Assembly: GCF_025628965.1 (NCBI RefSeq)
Contig: NZ_JAOTEN010000001.1
Coordinates: 1,302,001 to 1,366,000, forward strand
Source: Chryseobacterium gilvum
GTDB taxonomy: Bacteria; Bacteroidota; Bacteroidia; Flavobacteriales; Weeksellaceae
Length of the DNA stretch: 64,000 nucleotides
Direction of reading: 5' to 3'
The notes under the pieces are model-generated. The model did not search any database and had not been told where the DNA came from. It worked only from the letters and a program-made list of their open reading frames with translations. The translations under genes were made by a program, and so were the position numbers. Shown here one piece after another: positions 7,677-17,334 of this stretch (its first letter is position 1; each line of letters begins with the position of its first letter).

Positions 7677-10600
7677 TTATTTAAAATATTCCACTCCATT
7701 TTTAAAGATATTGTGATAATTCGCAGTCGGAATATTTTTCATCAAACCCTCTGCAAAACGTTCAGGATGTCCCATTCTACCGTAGATTTTTCCACAAGGG
7801 CTTGTAATTCCTTCAATTCCGAATAATGAATTATTAGGATTGAACGGCATTCCGTGGGCAATGTTTCCTTCTACGTCTAAATATTGTGTGGCAATCTGGC
7901 CGTTTTCGTACAGTTTCTGAATTTCTTCCTTCGAAGCCATGAAACGACCTTCTCCGTGAGAAATAGGGATGGTAAAGACCTGATCTTTCATCCCTTTCAG
8001 CCAAGGAGATTCGTCATTAAGAACCTTTACATTCACCATTTGAGAAATATGTCTTCTAATCGCATTGTGGGCCAGAGTCGGAGAATTTTCATCCAAATCT
8101 TTAATTCTTCCATACGGCAGTAATCCGGATTTTATTAACGCCTGAAAACCGTTACAAATCCCGATGATCATTCCGTCTCTTTCAAGCAATTCATGAACGG
8201 CGTTTTTCATCTTTTCGTTTTTCAGTACGTTAACGATAAATTTTGCAGAACCATCCGGCTCATCACCTGCAGAGAAACCTCCGGAAAAAGCCAAAATTTG
8301 AGATTCATTAATTTTTTCAACCCACGCATCAATGCTTTCATCCAATAACTGATGATTGATATTGATCAAAGGTAAACTGCTCACATTTGCACCTTCTTTC
8401 CTAAACGCATTTATGATATCATACTCACAATTGGTGCCCGGAAAAACAGGGGCAAAAACATTGGGTTGAGCGATACCATGTTTTTTAATACTAATTTTTC
8501 TTGGTTTAATTGACTTTAATTTTTCATCCAAATCAACTGTGATTTTTTCTTTTTCTACAGTAGGAAAAAGAGCATTAAAGGTTTTTGTATTGGCTTCAAT
8601 CAATTTTTCGATACTAAAATCTAAATTATTGATTTTCAAAGTATTTGAATTTTTAACTTCACCAATTAATTGAATGCCATTAAAATTCAATTCATCTGTT
8701 GATTCTATAATTAAACTGCCAATATTTTTTGATAATAAGACTTTTTCATCCACTGTAATTACGGCACCCAATCTGTTTCCAAAACTCATTTTAGCTAAGG
8801 CTACCGCAATCCCGCCTTCCTTGATGGTTTTGACAGAAACAATTTTTCCGGCTTTGATATGCTCAAAAATATATTCATACATTTTCTTTAATGTATCATA
8901 ATCCGGAAGTCCGTTTTCCTGAGCAAGATGATTGAAGAAATAGATTTTATTTCCTTCGTTTTTAAATTCCGGTGAGATTACATTCTTCTTTTCTCCGTTT
9001 GCACATGCAAAAGAAATCAATGTTGGAGGAACATTCAGATCCTGATACGTTCCACTCATTGAATCTTTTCCTCCGATGGCGGCTAAACCAAGATTGATCT
9101 GAGCATCGTACGCTCCCAATAAAGACGCTAAAGGTTTGCCCCATTTCTCAGGGTTCTGACCCAATTTTTCAAAATATTCCTGAAAACTTAATCTGATATT
9201 TTTGTAATCGCCTCCCATTGCAACGATTTTTGCGACACTTTCAACGACTGCATAAGAAGCTCCCAGCAATGAATTTTGCTTAGAAATTTCCGCATCAAAA
9301 CCCCAGCTCGCCAGTGAAACCGTTTCAATATTTGTTGCACCTAAAATGGGCAGAGTCTGAGCGCTTCCTTCCATCAAAGTCTGCTGATACTTTCCGCCTA
9401 AAGGCATTGCAACCGTAGTTGCACCGATAGAAGAATCAAACATTTCAAGCAGCCCTTTTTGAGAAGCGACATTTTTATCGCTCAAAATTTTCAGGAAATT
9501 TTCTTCATTAAACAATTTTGATTCTTCTTTTAACTCGTTAAGGTGCGTAATCTTAACTTCCTGGCTTTTAGAACAGCCGTTCGTATCCAAAAATTCCCTT
9601 GAAAGATCAACAATCTTGTCGCCTTTCCAAAACATCTGCATTCTTCCCGAATCTGTTACTTTTGCCACCTCAACAGCGACAATATTTTCAGCTTCACAGA
9701 AGCTGATAAATTGCTCTTTATCTTTCGGCTCAACCACAACGGCCATTCTTTCCTGAGATTCAGAAATAGCAAGCTCGGTTCCGTTTAAGCCTTCATATTT
9801 TAATGGTAAAACATCTAGATTAACTTCCAGAGAATCGGCGATTTCACCAATAGCTACAGAAACACCTCCCGCTCCGAAGTCATTTGATTTTTTGATCAGT
9901 CTCGTCACTTCAGGATTTCTGAACAGCCTCTGGATTTTGCGCTCTTCGACGGCATTTCCTTTCTGCACTTCCGAGCTCATGGTGTGGATCGAAGTTTCAT
10001 CCTGTTCTTTTGAACTTCCGCTTGCTCCTCCCACTCCGTCACGACCCGTTGCACCACCCAGAATGATGATAGAATCGCCATTTGATGGTTTTTCACGTCT
10101 TACCCAATCCACGGGAACCGCACCGGTAACGAAACCGACTTCCATTCTTTTTGCTTTATAACCTTCATCGTAGATTTCAGAAACCATCGTAGTTGCCAAA
10201 CCGATTTGGTTACCGTAAGAAGAATATCCGTTCGCGGCCTGTTTTGTAATGGTTTTTTGAGGTAATTTTCCCGGCAACGTTTGATCAACCGGTTCCAAAA
10301 CATCTGCAGCTCCTGTCAATCTCATGGCCTGGAAAACGTAAGAACGTCCGGACAATGGATCTCTGATTGCTCCGCCTAGACAAGTTGAGGCGCCTCCAAA
10401 AGGCTCAATTTCTGTCGGGTGATTGTGTGTTTCGTTTTTAAATAACAAATACCACGGTTCTTTTTTACCATCATATTCGGCTTCAATCTGGATGGTACAC
10501 GCATTGATTTCATCAGAAACCACCAGATTCTCCAGATTGCCTGTTTTATGGAAGTATCTTCCGCAAACGGTTGCCAAATCCATTAAGGAAATTGGTTTTA

Positions 10601-11372
10601 ATTCGCGGCCTAAGAATTTTCTTTTTTCGATATAATCATTGAAAATAGTTTCCAATATATGTTTAAACGACCCTTCAAACTCAATATCTGACAATTCTGT
10701 TTCAAATGTTGTGTGGCGGCAGTGGTCACTCCAATACGTGTCTAAAACTTTAAGTTCCGTTTCTGTAGGATTTCTCTGTTCAGTTTTAAAATATTCCTGA
10801 ATGAATTTTAAATCATCCAAACCTAATGCAAAACCGTAATTGTTAAAAAATTCTTCAAGCTGAGCATCATTAAAACTGATAAAATTTTCATGAACAATAA
10901 CCCTTGACGGCGTTTCTTCTGCAGGAATATCTAAAATTGACAGATTTTTTTCCTGAGATTCAACCTTGTTGATCAAAAGATCTTTGATTTTAATTAAATC
11001 AGGTTCGGAAACATCCTCAAATTCGATTAGTTTTCCGCTTCTTACTTTAGATTGCTCATTTCCAGTGAGTAATGCGATACATTGCTGTGCAGAATCGGCG
11101 CGCTGATCATATTGTCCCGGTAAAAATTCCATCGCAAAATGGATTGATTCCGCAGGATTTTCTTCATGCAAAATATCCGTAACCGGATCTACGAAAGTGC
11201 TGTTGACTACGTTTTCGAACTCACCATCGTTCAAGTTGAAAATATCGTACACATTGTACACTTTCACATTTTTGACCGACGGAACCACCGCTTTTACTTC
11301 ATCAAAAATATTTGGACTTTCTACATCGAAAATTCCTCTTTTTTCTACGAAAATTCTTTTGTTTTGAGACAT
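7677..11372 (-). CDS. purL: phosphoribosylformylglycinamidine synthase
   Basis: The large single-chain PurL (1,231 residues) that converts FGAR, ATP and glutamine to FGAM in de novo purine synthesis. The N-terminal domain is followed by the linker motif TYWSDHCRHTTF, the first AIRS-like half with FKNETHNHPTEIEPFGGASTC and GASGSSKEQ, and a second half with GGKDSMSGTY. A class I glutamine amidotransferase domain begins near residue 1020 (PVFPGTNCEYD). Its nucleophile is Cys1073 in GICNGFQ, and the His/Glu pair is in GHPERF near residue 1200. This is the large gamma-proteobacterial/Bacteroidota type, not the split PurLQS. It lies 29 bases downstream of a WG-repeat gene and then purB on the same strand. 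Confidence 0.98.
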   Translation of the reverse strand: MSQNKRIFVEKRGIFDVESPNIFDEVKAVVPSVKNVKVYNVYDIFNLNDGEFENVVNSTFVDPVTDILHEENPAESIHFAMEFLPGQYDQRADSAQQCIALLTGNEQSKVRSGKLIEFEDVSEPDLIKIKDLLINKVESQEKNLSILDIPAEETPSRVIVHENFISFNDAQLEEFFNNYGFALGLDDLKFIQEYFKTEQRNPTETELKVLDTYWSDHCRHTTFETELSDIEFEGSFKHILETIFNDYIEKRKFLGRELKPISLMDLATVCGRYFHKTGNLENLVVSDEINACTIQIEAEYDGKKEPWYLLFKNETHNHPTEIEPFGGASTCLGGAIRDPLSGRSYVFQAMRLTGAADVLEPVDQTLPGKLPQKTITKQAANGYSSYGNQIGLATTMVSEIYDEGYKAKRMEVGFVTGAVPVDWVRREKPSNGDSIIILGGATGRDGVGGASGSSKEQDETSIHTMSSEVQKGNAVEERKIQRLFRNPEVTRLIKKSNDFGAGGVSVAIGEIADSLEVNLDVLPLKYEGLNGTELAISESQERMAVVVEPKDKEQFISFCEAENIVAVEVAKVTDSGRMQMFWKGDKIVDLSREFLDTNGCSKSQEVKITHLNELKEESKLFNEENFLKILSDKNVASQKGLLEMFDSSIGATTVAMPLGGKYQQTLMEGSAQTLPILGATNIETVSLASWGFDAEISKQNSLLGASYAVVESVAKIVAMGGDYKNIRLSFQEYFEKLGQNPEKWGKPLASLLGAYDAQINLGLAAIGGKDSMSGTYQDLNVPPTLISFACANGEKKNVISPEFKNEGNKIYFFNHLAQENGLPDYDTLKKMYEYIFEHIKAGKIVSVKTIKEGGIAVALAKMSFGNRLGAVITVDEKVLLSKNIGSLIIESTDELNFNGIQLIGEVKNSNTLKINNLDFSIEKLIEANTKTFNALFPTVEKEKITVDLDEKLKSIKPRKISIKKHGIAQPNVFAPVFPGTNCEYDIINAFRKEGANVSSLPLININHQLLDESIDAWVEKINESQILAFSGGFSAGDEPDGSAKFIVNVLKNEKMKNAVHELLERDGMIIGICNGFQALIKSGLLPYGRIKDLDENSPTLAHNAIRRHISQMVNVKVLNDESPWLKGMKDQVFTIPISHGEGRFMASKEEIQKLYENGQIATQYLDVEGNIAHGMPFNPNNSLFGIEGITSPCGKIYGRMGHPERFAEGLMKNIPTANYHNIFKNGVEYFK

Positions 11373-11401
11373 TAGATGTCAGATATTAAATATTATTAGA
11401 C

Positions 11402-12364
11402 TTATTTACTTAATTTGTTTGGATTATCCGGATATTCTTTCTGATAATTTTCAGCTTCATGTATTTCTTTTCTCAGCCATTTTTCAAAAGAAACTTTTTT
11501 ATTATCATAGTCCATAGCTTCCACGGTCTTACCATCTTCTGACACTAAGAACTTAAAACGATGAAATAATCCTGCTTCCACCTTCCTATAATCATATGTG
11601 TTAATCTGATAATATGAGAAATTCCCTTTTGGTCTTTCTACAATTTCAAAAAATAATTTCTTTTGATTTTCAGATAGCTTATTGTAAACATTCACATAAT
11701 AAATGTCGGAAAGCTTTTTATTTTGTTTTTCGAAAAAGAGAAGAATATTCTTCTCTTTTTCATTGTATTTGAATGGATACGGATAATACTGACCGTTAAT
11801 TTCTACTGTATTTTCGGATTTTGATATTGGTTTAACAACCTCACCTTTGAAATTCATTACACTCCAAGTTCCGCCAACGATTGCTTTGTGCTCATCTTCT
11901 GTTTTCTCCCAATCACAACCGTCACAAAAAGCGGCATAACCATAATTAAACAGGGAGACAAAATCATGTTCAGGTTTAATTACAATTGTTCCGTTTCTAT
12001 CCACAAAACCGACTTTTCCGTGTTTTACAAATCTTCTTACTCCTTCTGAAAAATAATCTGCACCATTGTCATATGCAAAAGGTCTGTAAAGAAAGTTTCC
12101 ATTTCTGTCGTAAACATATCCCCAAACATTTTTTTCTTCTGCCTCATTTTCCTTAGTTCCATCAAAATAAATAGTTTGCTCTTTTATGATTTCACCATCC
12201 ATCAAATCGGAGAATACATTAAACTGCGCAGGAATGATGATTTTACCGTCTTGATTTTCAACCCCAATCAACGAATCTTTTGATATGAAATACTTTAAAA
12301 CCTCTTTTCCCTGAGAAAAAGAAAGTATTGGCATTAATAAAATAGCTAAAAACATTTTTTTCAT
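11402..12364 (-). CDS. secreted WG-repeat protein
   Basis: A 320-residue protein with a signal peptide (MKKMFLAILLMPILSFSQ). The N-terminal half carries imperfect WG/KWG-type repeats: LIGVENQDGKIIIPAQF, WGYVYDRNGNFLY, VGFVDRNGTIVIKPEHDFVSLF and WSVMNFKGEVVKPIS. Each is the familiar strand-turn unit with DxxGxxxIxPxFD. The C-terminal half, after about residue 190, has no recognisable domain. The frame opens 19 codons earlier inside the purB terminator hairpin, so I choose the start at 12364, which gives the signal peptide. WG-repeat proteins have no general assigned function. Its place between purB and purL may be only positional. Confidence 0.8.
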   Translation of the reverse strand: MKKMFLAILLMPILSFSQGKEVLKYFISKDSLIGVENQDGKIIIPAQFNVFSDLMDGEIIKEQTIYFDGTKENEAEEKNVWGYVYDRNGNFLYRPFAYDNGADYFSEGVRRFVKHGKVGFVDRNGTIVIKPEHDFVSLFNYGYAAFCDGCDWEKTEDEHKAIVGGTWSVMNFKGEVVKPISKSENTVEINGQYYPYPFKYNEKEKNILLFFEKQNKKLSDIYYVNVYNKLSENQKKLFFEIVERPKGNFSYYQINTYDYRKVEAGLFHRFKFLVSEDGKTVEAMDYDNKKVSFEKWLRKEIHEAENYQKEYPDNPNKLSK

Positions 12365-12392
12365 AGATTGTTCTGGCTTGGTTAAAAATAAA

Positions 12393-12418
12393 ATATGCAG
12401 CCGGAGAAGACTGCATAT
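12393..12418 (-). terminator. hairpin terminator after purB
   Basis: Arms ATATGCAG/CTGCATAT with a 10-base loop, followed on the minus strand by TTTATTTTTAA. It lies just past the purB stop and may limit readthrough into the WG-repeat gene and purL. Confidence 0.7.
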
Positions 12419-12421
12419 CAA

Positions 12422-13849
12422 TTATACTTTAAGATCAGCCTCCAAACCTATCAGATCTTTATTTTCATCCAAAATCGGTTGAACTTCATTGGCAATAAAT
12501 TCTTCCGTCTGGATCGGGGCAAAACCGATAAAATTTTTAGGATCCAAGACTTCTTTTAATTTTGATTTATCCAATTTTAAAGAATGATCATTTAAAATTC
12601 TTTCGATTAGATCATTTTCTTTCCCCTCTTCTTTTACTTTTTTAGAGGCTTCCATTGAATGAACCCTGATTACCTCGTGGATTTCCTGACGGTCACCCCC
12701 TGCTTTTACTTCTTCCATGATGATGTATTCTGTCGCCATAAAAGGAAGTTCTTCCATAATATGTTTATTGATTCTGTTTGGATATACCACGATTCCGTTC
12801 ATGATATTGTTCCAAATCAAAAGAATGGCATCAACTGCTAAAAAAGCCTGAGGAATCGTCAATCTTTTATTTGCAGAATCATCCAACGTTCTTTCAAACC
12901 ATTGCGTTGAAGCGACCATTGCAGAACTCGTCGTCAAAGACATTACATATTTTGCCAATGCTCCGATTCTTTCGCTGCGCATTGGGTTTCGTTTGTAGGC
13001 CATTGCCGATGAACCGATCTGGTTTTTTTCGAATGGCTCTTCAATTTCCTTAAGGTTTTGAAGCAGACGCAAATCATTGGTGAATTTATGGGCAGACTGA
13101 GCGATATTTCCTAATAAAGCGACCACTTTTGCATCAATTTTCCTGTCGTACGTTTGTCCGGAAACTCCGAATACTTTTTCGAATCCGAATCTTTTTGACA
13201 ATTCTTTATCTAAATGCTTTACTTTAGAATAATCACCATTAAAAAGCTCAAGGAAACTCGCAGCAGTTCCTGTTGTTCCTTTTACACCTCTGAAACGCAG
13301 GGTTTCCAGGAAGAAATCAAGCTCTTCGATATCAAGAACTAAACTTTGCAACCAAAGCGTCGCTCTTTTTCCAACGGTCGTTAACTGAGCCGGCTGGAAA
13401 TGGGTAAAGCCTAATGTTGGTAAATCTTTGTACTGAATCGCAAAATCTGAAATATTTTTCATTACGTTGACCAGCTTTTTCTTTAAAATTAAAAGCCCGT
13501 CACGGATCTGAATTAAATCGGTATTATCTCCTACAAACGCTGAAGTTGCTCCTAAGTGAATAATTCCTTTTGCTGAAGGCGCTACATCTCCATAAGTATG
13601 AACGTGAGCCATTACATCATGACGGAATTTTTTCTCGTATTCTGCGGCTTTATCGTAATCGATGTGTTCAGCGTTGGCTTTTAATTCAGCGATTTGCTCG
13701 TCTGTAATGTCAAGGCCCAAATCTTTTTCGATCTCAGCCAAAGCGATCCAAAGCTGTCTCCAAGTACGGAATTTGTTATTATGTGAGAAGTTAAATAACA
13801 TTTCTTCACTGGAGTAACGCTCTTCCAATGGATTTTTGTAGGAATTCAT
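12422..13849 (-). CDS. purB: adenylosuccinate lyase
   Basis: A 475-residue enzyme of the fumarase/aspartase superfamily that cleaves adenylosuccinate to AMP plus fumarate and SAICAR to AICAR plus fumarate. The superfamily signature is at residues 279-296 (GSSAMAYKRNPMRSER), with the flexible catalytic-serine loop. The general-acid/base region THFQPAQ is at 149-155, and HLGATSAFVGDNTD at about 98-111. Length and N-terminus fit the eukaryote-like PurB subtype. A promoter sits 19 bases upstream, and a terminator hairpin follows. Together with purL downstream on the same strand it forms a small purine cluster. Confidence 0.97.
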   Translation of the reverse strand: MNSYKNPLEERYSSEEMLFNFSHNNKFRTWRQLWIALAEIEKDLGLDITDEQIAELKANAEHIDYDKAAEYEKKFRHDVMAHVHTYGDVAPSAKGIIHLGATSAFVGDNTDLIQIRDGLLILKKKLVNVMKNISDFAIQYKDLPTLGFTHFQPAQLTTVGKRATLWLQSLVLDIEELDFFLETLRFRGVKGTTGTAASFLELFNGDYSKVKHLDKELSKRFGFEKVFGVSGQTYDRKIDAKVVALLGNIAQSAHKFTNDLRLLQNLKEIEEPFEKNQIGSSAMAYKRNPMRSERIGALAKYVMSLTTSSAMVASTQWFERTLDDSANKRLTIPQAFLAVDAILLIWNNIMNGIVVYPNRINKHIMEELPFMATEYIIMEEVKAGGDRQEIHEVIRVHSMEASKKVKEEGKENDLIERILNDHSLKLDKSKLKEVLDPKNFIGFAPIQTEEFIANEVQPILDENKDLIGLEADLKV

Positions 13850-13867
13850 TTTTACTTTTTAGATATA

Positions 13868-13875
13868 CAAAAATA
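13868..13875 (-). promoter_or_regulatory. Bacteroidota -7 promoter element TATTTTTG
   Basis: Minus-strand TATTTTTG lies 18 bases upstream of the purB ATG. Confidence 0.55.
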
Positions 13876-13927
13876 TTGATAATCCTAAGAATAGGCAAAT
13901 TTCCAGTTCATGATTTATTAACAATAC

Positions 13928-13953
13928 AAAAGCCACTCTTTCGAATGGCTTTT
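13928..13953 (-). terminator. intrinsic terminator at the end of the glucan locus
   Basis: Arms AAAAGCCA/TGGCTTTT close just after the GH3 gene stop. On the minus strand TTTTGTATTGTT follows the stem. Confidence 0.7.
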
Positions 13954-13957
13954 ACAT

Positions 13958-16288
13958 TTATTTTGTCCAATTTATTTTTGAATGTTTTACCTCTTCAGAA
14001 TTGGTTCCGATCATAATGTCAAATTCTCCGGATTCCCAATCATATTTTAAATCTCCGTTGTAAAATTTGAGATTTTCAGGGGTAATATCGAAGGTGATTT
14101 TTTTGGATTCTCCTTTTTTGAGCATTACCTTCTGAAACCCTTTCAATTCTTTAACGGGTCTTGTAATACTTCCTACCCAATCTCTGATGTACAACTGAAC
14201 AACTTCTGCTCCGTCATAATTTCCAGAATTTGTCACAGTTACAGAAGCCTGAATGGTTTGATTGCCTTTTGGATTCGGATTAGAAACCGTAATATCCGAA
14301 TAATTGAATTTTGTATAGCTCAATCCGTAGCCAAACGGGTATAACGGCGTATTGCATTCATCCATATAATTGGAACGGAATCTCTGATATTCACACTTAT
14401 CAACCAATTTTTGATCTAATGGCCGACCGGTATTTTTAGCATTATAATAAATAGGCACCTGTCCTAAACTTCTCGGGAACGTCATCGGCAGTTTACCGGA
14501 AGGATTTACTTTTCCGAAAAGAACATCGGAAATTGCATTTCCGGCTTCAGAACCTGCAAACCAAACATTAAGAATAGCATCTGGAATCTCTTTCATATTC
14601 GTCAAGGCTAAAGGGCGGCCTGTGAAAAGAACGACTGCAATTGGTTTTCCTGTCTTTTTTAATTCATTTAACAAATCAATTTGCGACTGCGGAATGGTAA
14701 TTTGTGTTCTTGAGGAAGATTCTCCGCTCATTTCCGCAGATTCTCCGATGGCCAGAACAATTACATCTGCTTTATTTGCTGTCTCAACCGCTTCTTTTAA
14801 CAGCATTTCTTTTGAACGGTTATCCCTGTCGGTTTTTTTACCGTGTGCCGCGTAAATGTCTTCTAGTTTTGCATCATAATCAATATTGGCACCTTTAGCA
14901 GAAATGAATTTTACATCTTTCCCGTAATTTGCCTGCAAACCCTGCATTAAATTGACTCCTTTATCATGCTGAGCAGCGACGCTCCAAGTTCCTGCCATAT
15001 TTAAAGAATTGTTTACCAATGGCCCGATTACGGCAACCGTTCCGGATTTTTTCAAAGGCAGCACCTGGTTTTCGTTTTTCATCAACACCATTGACTGGGC
15101 TGCAGCATTTCTTGCTATCGTGCGGTTTTCCAAATTGTAAACCTCTTTTGCCGCTAATTTTGCATCACCATATTTGTAAGGGTCATCAAATAAACCTAAA
15201 TCGTATTTGGCTTCCAAAATCCTTTCAGCTGCCCTATCAATCTCAGCCTGTGAGATTTTTCCTTCTGATAACGATTTTTTTAATGTTGTTAAAAAACCTT
15301 CACCCACCATATCCATATCAACTCCGGCTTTCAACGCTAAAGCAGAAACCTGCTGAAGATCTCCCATTCCGTGGTCGACCATCTCGTTGATTCCTGTATA
15401 ATCAGTCACAACAAAACCTTTAAAATTCCATTTATTTCTTAAAACCTCTGTCTGAAGCCATCTGTTCCCGGTTGCCGGAACTCCGTCTACTTCATTAAAA
15501 GAAGCCATTACTGAAGCTACTCCTGCATCAACAGCTGCTTTGTAAGGCGGAAAATATTCATTGAACATTCTGATATGGCTCATATCAACCGTGTTGTAAT
15601 CTCTCCCCGCTTCTCCTGCTCCGTATAAGGCAAAGTGTTTTACACAAGCAAGTATTGTATTTCCCTGCGATAAATCTTTTCCCTGATAACCATACACCAT
15701 ATTTTTAGCGATTTCACTGCCTAAATATGGGTCTTCTCCGGAACCTTCAGAGACTCTTCCCCATCTTGGTTCGCGAGAGATATCAACCATTGGAGAAAAA
15801 GTCCAGTTGATCCCATCAGAAGCTGCTTCTTTTGCTGCTACTCTTGCGGATTGCTGAACCAGATTCATATCCCATGAAGCCGCCAAACCTAATGGAATCG
15901 GGAATGTGGTTTCATACCCGTGAATGACATCCATCCCGAAAATCAACGGGATTTTCAGTCGGCTTTTTTCAACTGCTACTTTTTGAACGGCTCTGATTTT
16001 GTCAGCGCCTTTTATATTGAATAATCCACCGACTAAGCCTTGCTCAATCTTTTTCCCGATATCAGAATTCTGTGCCAAACCTGTGGTAAAATCTCCTGAA
16101 CTCGGTAAATTCAACTGTCCGATTTTTTCATCTAAAGTCATTTTGGACAAAAGATTATCTACAAAAGCTTTTTTCTTTGCCTTATATTGTACCGTCTGAT
16201 ATGACTGAACGGGTTTTGTTATCATTTCCTGTGCCGAAAAGAAAGGCGCAATGGCTAAAGTTGCAATTACAATTAACTTTTTACTCAT
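13958..16288 (-). CDS. bglX: periplasmic beta-glucosidase, GH3 (BglX-like)
   Basis: A 776-residue exported glycoside hydrolase family 3 enzyme releasing glucose from beta-linked oligoglucosides. The signal peptide is residues 1-19. The N-terminal TIM barrel shows MTLDEKIGQL, GMDVIHGYETTFPIPLGLAASWD, WGRVSEGSGEDP and KHFALYG. The catalytic nucleophile is Asp296 in GFVVTDYTG. The alpha/beta sandwich follows, with GESAEMSGESSSR providing the likely acid/base region, then FAGSEAGNAISDVLFGKVNPSGKLP and a C-terminal fibronectin-III-like domain. It is the last gene of the susC-susD-GH144-hydrolase-GH3 run. In that context the likely substrate is sophoro-oligosaccharide or other beta-glucan oligomers, which is inference. 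Confidence 0.95.
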   Translation of the reverse strand: MSKKLIVIATLAIAPFFSAQEMITKPVQSYQTVQYKAKKKAFVDNLLSKMTLDEKIGQLNLPSSGDFTTGLAQNSDIGKKIEQGLVGGLFNIKGADKIRAVQKVAVEKSRLKIPLIFGMDVIHGYETTFPIPLGLAASWDMNLVQQSARVAAKEAASDGINWTFSPMVDISREPRWGRVSEGSGEDPYLGSEIAKNMVYGYQGKDLSQGNTILACVKHFALYGAGEAGRDYNTVDMSHIRMFNEYFPPYKAAVDAGVASVMASFNEVDGVPATGNRWLQTEVLRNKWNFKGFVVTDYTGINEMVDHGMGDLQQVSALALKAGVDMDMVGEGFLTTLKKSLSEGKISQAEIDRAAERILEAKYDLGLFDDPYKYGDAKLAAKEVYNLENRTIARNAAAQSMVLMKNENQVLPLKKSGTVAVIGPLVNNSLNMAGTWSVAAQHDKGVNLMQGLQANYGKDVKFISAKGANIDYDAKLEDIYAAHGKKTDRDNRSKEMLLKEAVETANKADVIVLAIGESAEMSGESSSRTQITIPQSQIDLLNELKKTGKPIAVVLFTGRPLALTNMKEIPDAILNVWFAGSEAGNAISDVLFGKVNPSGKLPMTFPRSLGQVPIYYNAKNTGRPLDQKLVDKCEYQRFRSNYMDECNTPLYPFGYGLSYTKFNYSDITVSNPNPKGNQTIQASVTVTNSGNYDGAEVVQLYIRDWVGSITRPVKELKGFQKVMLKKGESKKITFDITPENLKFYNGDLKYDWESGEFDIMIGTNSEEVKHSKINWTK

Positions 16289-16387
16289 TATATCTTCATT
16301 TTTTATGGTTTTAGAATTCCGATTTATACATCTGTCTTCTTAATTTATTTTTTATTAAAATTGCGAGGTAATCATATTTTTAATGCA

Positions 16388-17095
16388 TTATTTTTCTTTT
16401 CTTTTTGACAGCATCCATTCATATAATTTTGGGTTTGAATAGGCTGAATCCCAGGAATTGTGATTGTCATTCGGGAAAATAGTCAGTTCTGCAGTAGGAT
16501 TTACGGGATGAAGAGCCTGATAGAAGTTCAGGGCATTTTCCGGCAACACGACATCATCCATTCCGCCATGAAAAATTTTCATGTTGAGATTTTTGTACTG
16601 ATCGATATTTGCGTACATGACCCTATCTGTCGGCGCGCATACTGAAACTACGGCAGCAAACATTTCAGGATGCTCCATTGCCAGCTTTAAAGTTCCCCAA
16701 CCTCCCATTGATAAACCGGTAAGGTAAATTCTGGAAGCATCAATTTTATATTTTGACTGAATTTCTTTAATTAAATTGTACACGGTTTCTGTGTCCCACC
16801 ACTTATTTTCGGGGCATTGTGGAGCCAAAATCGCTACAGATTCTTTGATGAGATTTTTGTATGTGAACGGACTGTGTGCTTTTACAATTTCCAGATTCGT
16901 GCCCCTCTCACCTGAACCATGTAAAAATATAATCAAAGGAATATTTCCTTTCGCGTTTTGCGGATAATCGAGAATATAAGATATTTTTTCCTGCCTTTTA
17001 ACTTCTTTATTGAATTCTGCCCTGATTTCCTGAGCATGTAAACTTATTGAAAGTGGCAAAAGTAGTATGGGAAGGTATTTTAGTTTTAATTTCAT
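16388..17095 (-). CDS. secreted alpha/beta hydrolase (prolyl oligopeptidase/dienelactone hydrolase-like esterase)
   Basis: A 235-residue exported hydrolase with a signal peptide ending around residue 21 (SISLHAQ). The oxyanion region is LIIFLHGSGERG (55-64). The nucleophile is Ser129 in GLSMGGWG, the acid is Asp180 or Asp181 in HGGMDD, and the base is His212 in NDNHNSWD. This is the complete Ser-Asp-His triad in the usual order. Proteins of this shape are often called phospholipase/carboxylesterase or CE1-like in sugar utilisation loci. Between the GH144 and GH3 genes it may remove ester substituents (for example acetyl or succinyl) from the glucan. The substrate is not visible in the sequence. 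Confidence 0.85.
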   Translation of the reverse strand: MKLKLKYLPILLLPLSISLHAQEIRAEFNKEVKRQEKISYILDYPQNAKGNIPLIIFLHGSGERGTNLEIVKAHSPFTYKNLIKESVAILAPQCPENKWWDTETVYNLIKEIQSKYKIDASRIYLTGLSMGGWGTLKLAMEHPEMFAAVVSVCAPTDRVMYANIDQYKNLNMKIFHGGMDDVVLPENALNFYQALHPVNPTAELTIFPNDNHNSWDSAYSNPKLYEWMLSKRKEK

Positions 17096-17212
17096 GTAAT
17101 ATTTTAATTTTGACTACAGTCTTTTGAATTTATTTTTATTAAAAAGGCTACCGTTTTTTTTTATTGGTTTTATTTCTATTTTAGATCTTTGACAGGTTTT
17201 ACGCTGTGATTG

Positions 17213-17332
17213 TTTAGCCCCGATTGCAGCATTTGTTTGAGCTCATTTTGTTTTGTTTCGGGGCGGCGGCTTTGCCGCCACCCCGAAACAAAACAAAATA
17301 GCGAGTGCGGAAAGCGGGATTAAGCTCCTAAA
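17213..17332. repeat. 120-bp composite palindromic intergenic element
   Basis: The core at 17245-17299 has 26-base arms starting ATTTTGTTTTGTTTCGGGG, a 3-base TTT loop and one mismatch. Outer ends TTTAG (17213-17217) and CTAAA (17328-17332) also pair, with AGCCCCGATT on the left and AGCGGGATTAAGCTCC on the right. The core is GC-rich amid AT-rich DNA. It fills most of the gap downstream of the GH144 gene. From memory, elements of this kind recur between genes in Flavobacteriia genomes; I cannot verify a second copy here. Confidence 0.75.
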
Positions 17333-17334
17333 AA

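Noticed and set aside
15019..15390. Plus-strand reading frame of 123 codons inside the GH3 gene
   Set aside because: It is antisense to the strongly supported GH3 enzyme and has no recognisable protein sequence.
17245..17299. Insertion-sequence end or CRISPR repeat
   Set aside because: Only one copy is present in the window, no transposase or spacer structure is nearby; it is better described as a palindromic intergenic element.
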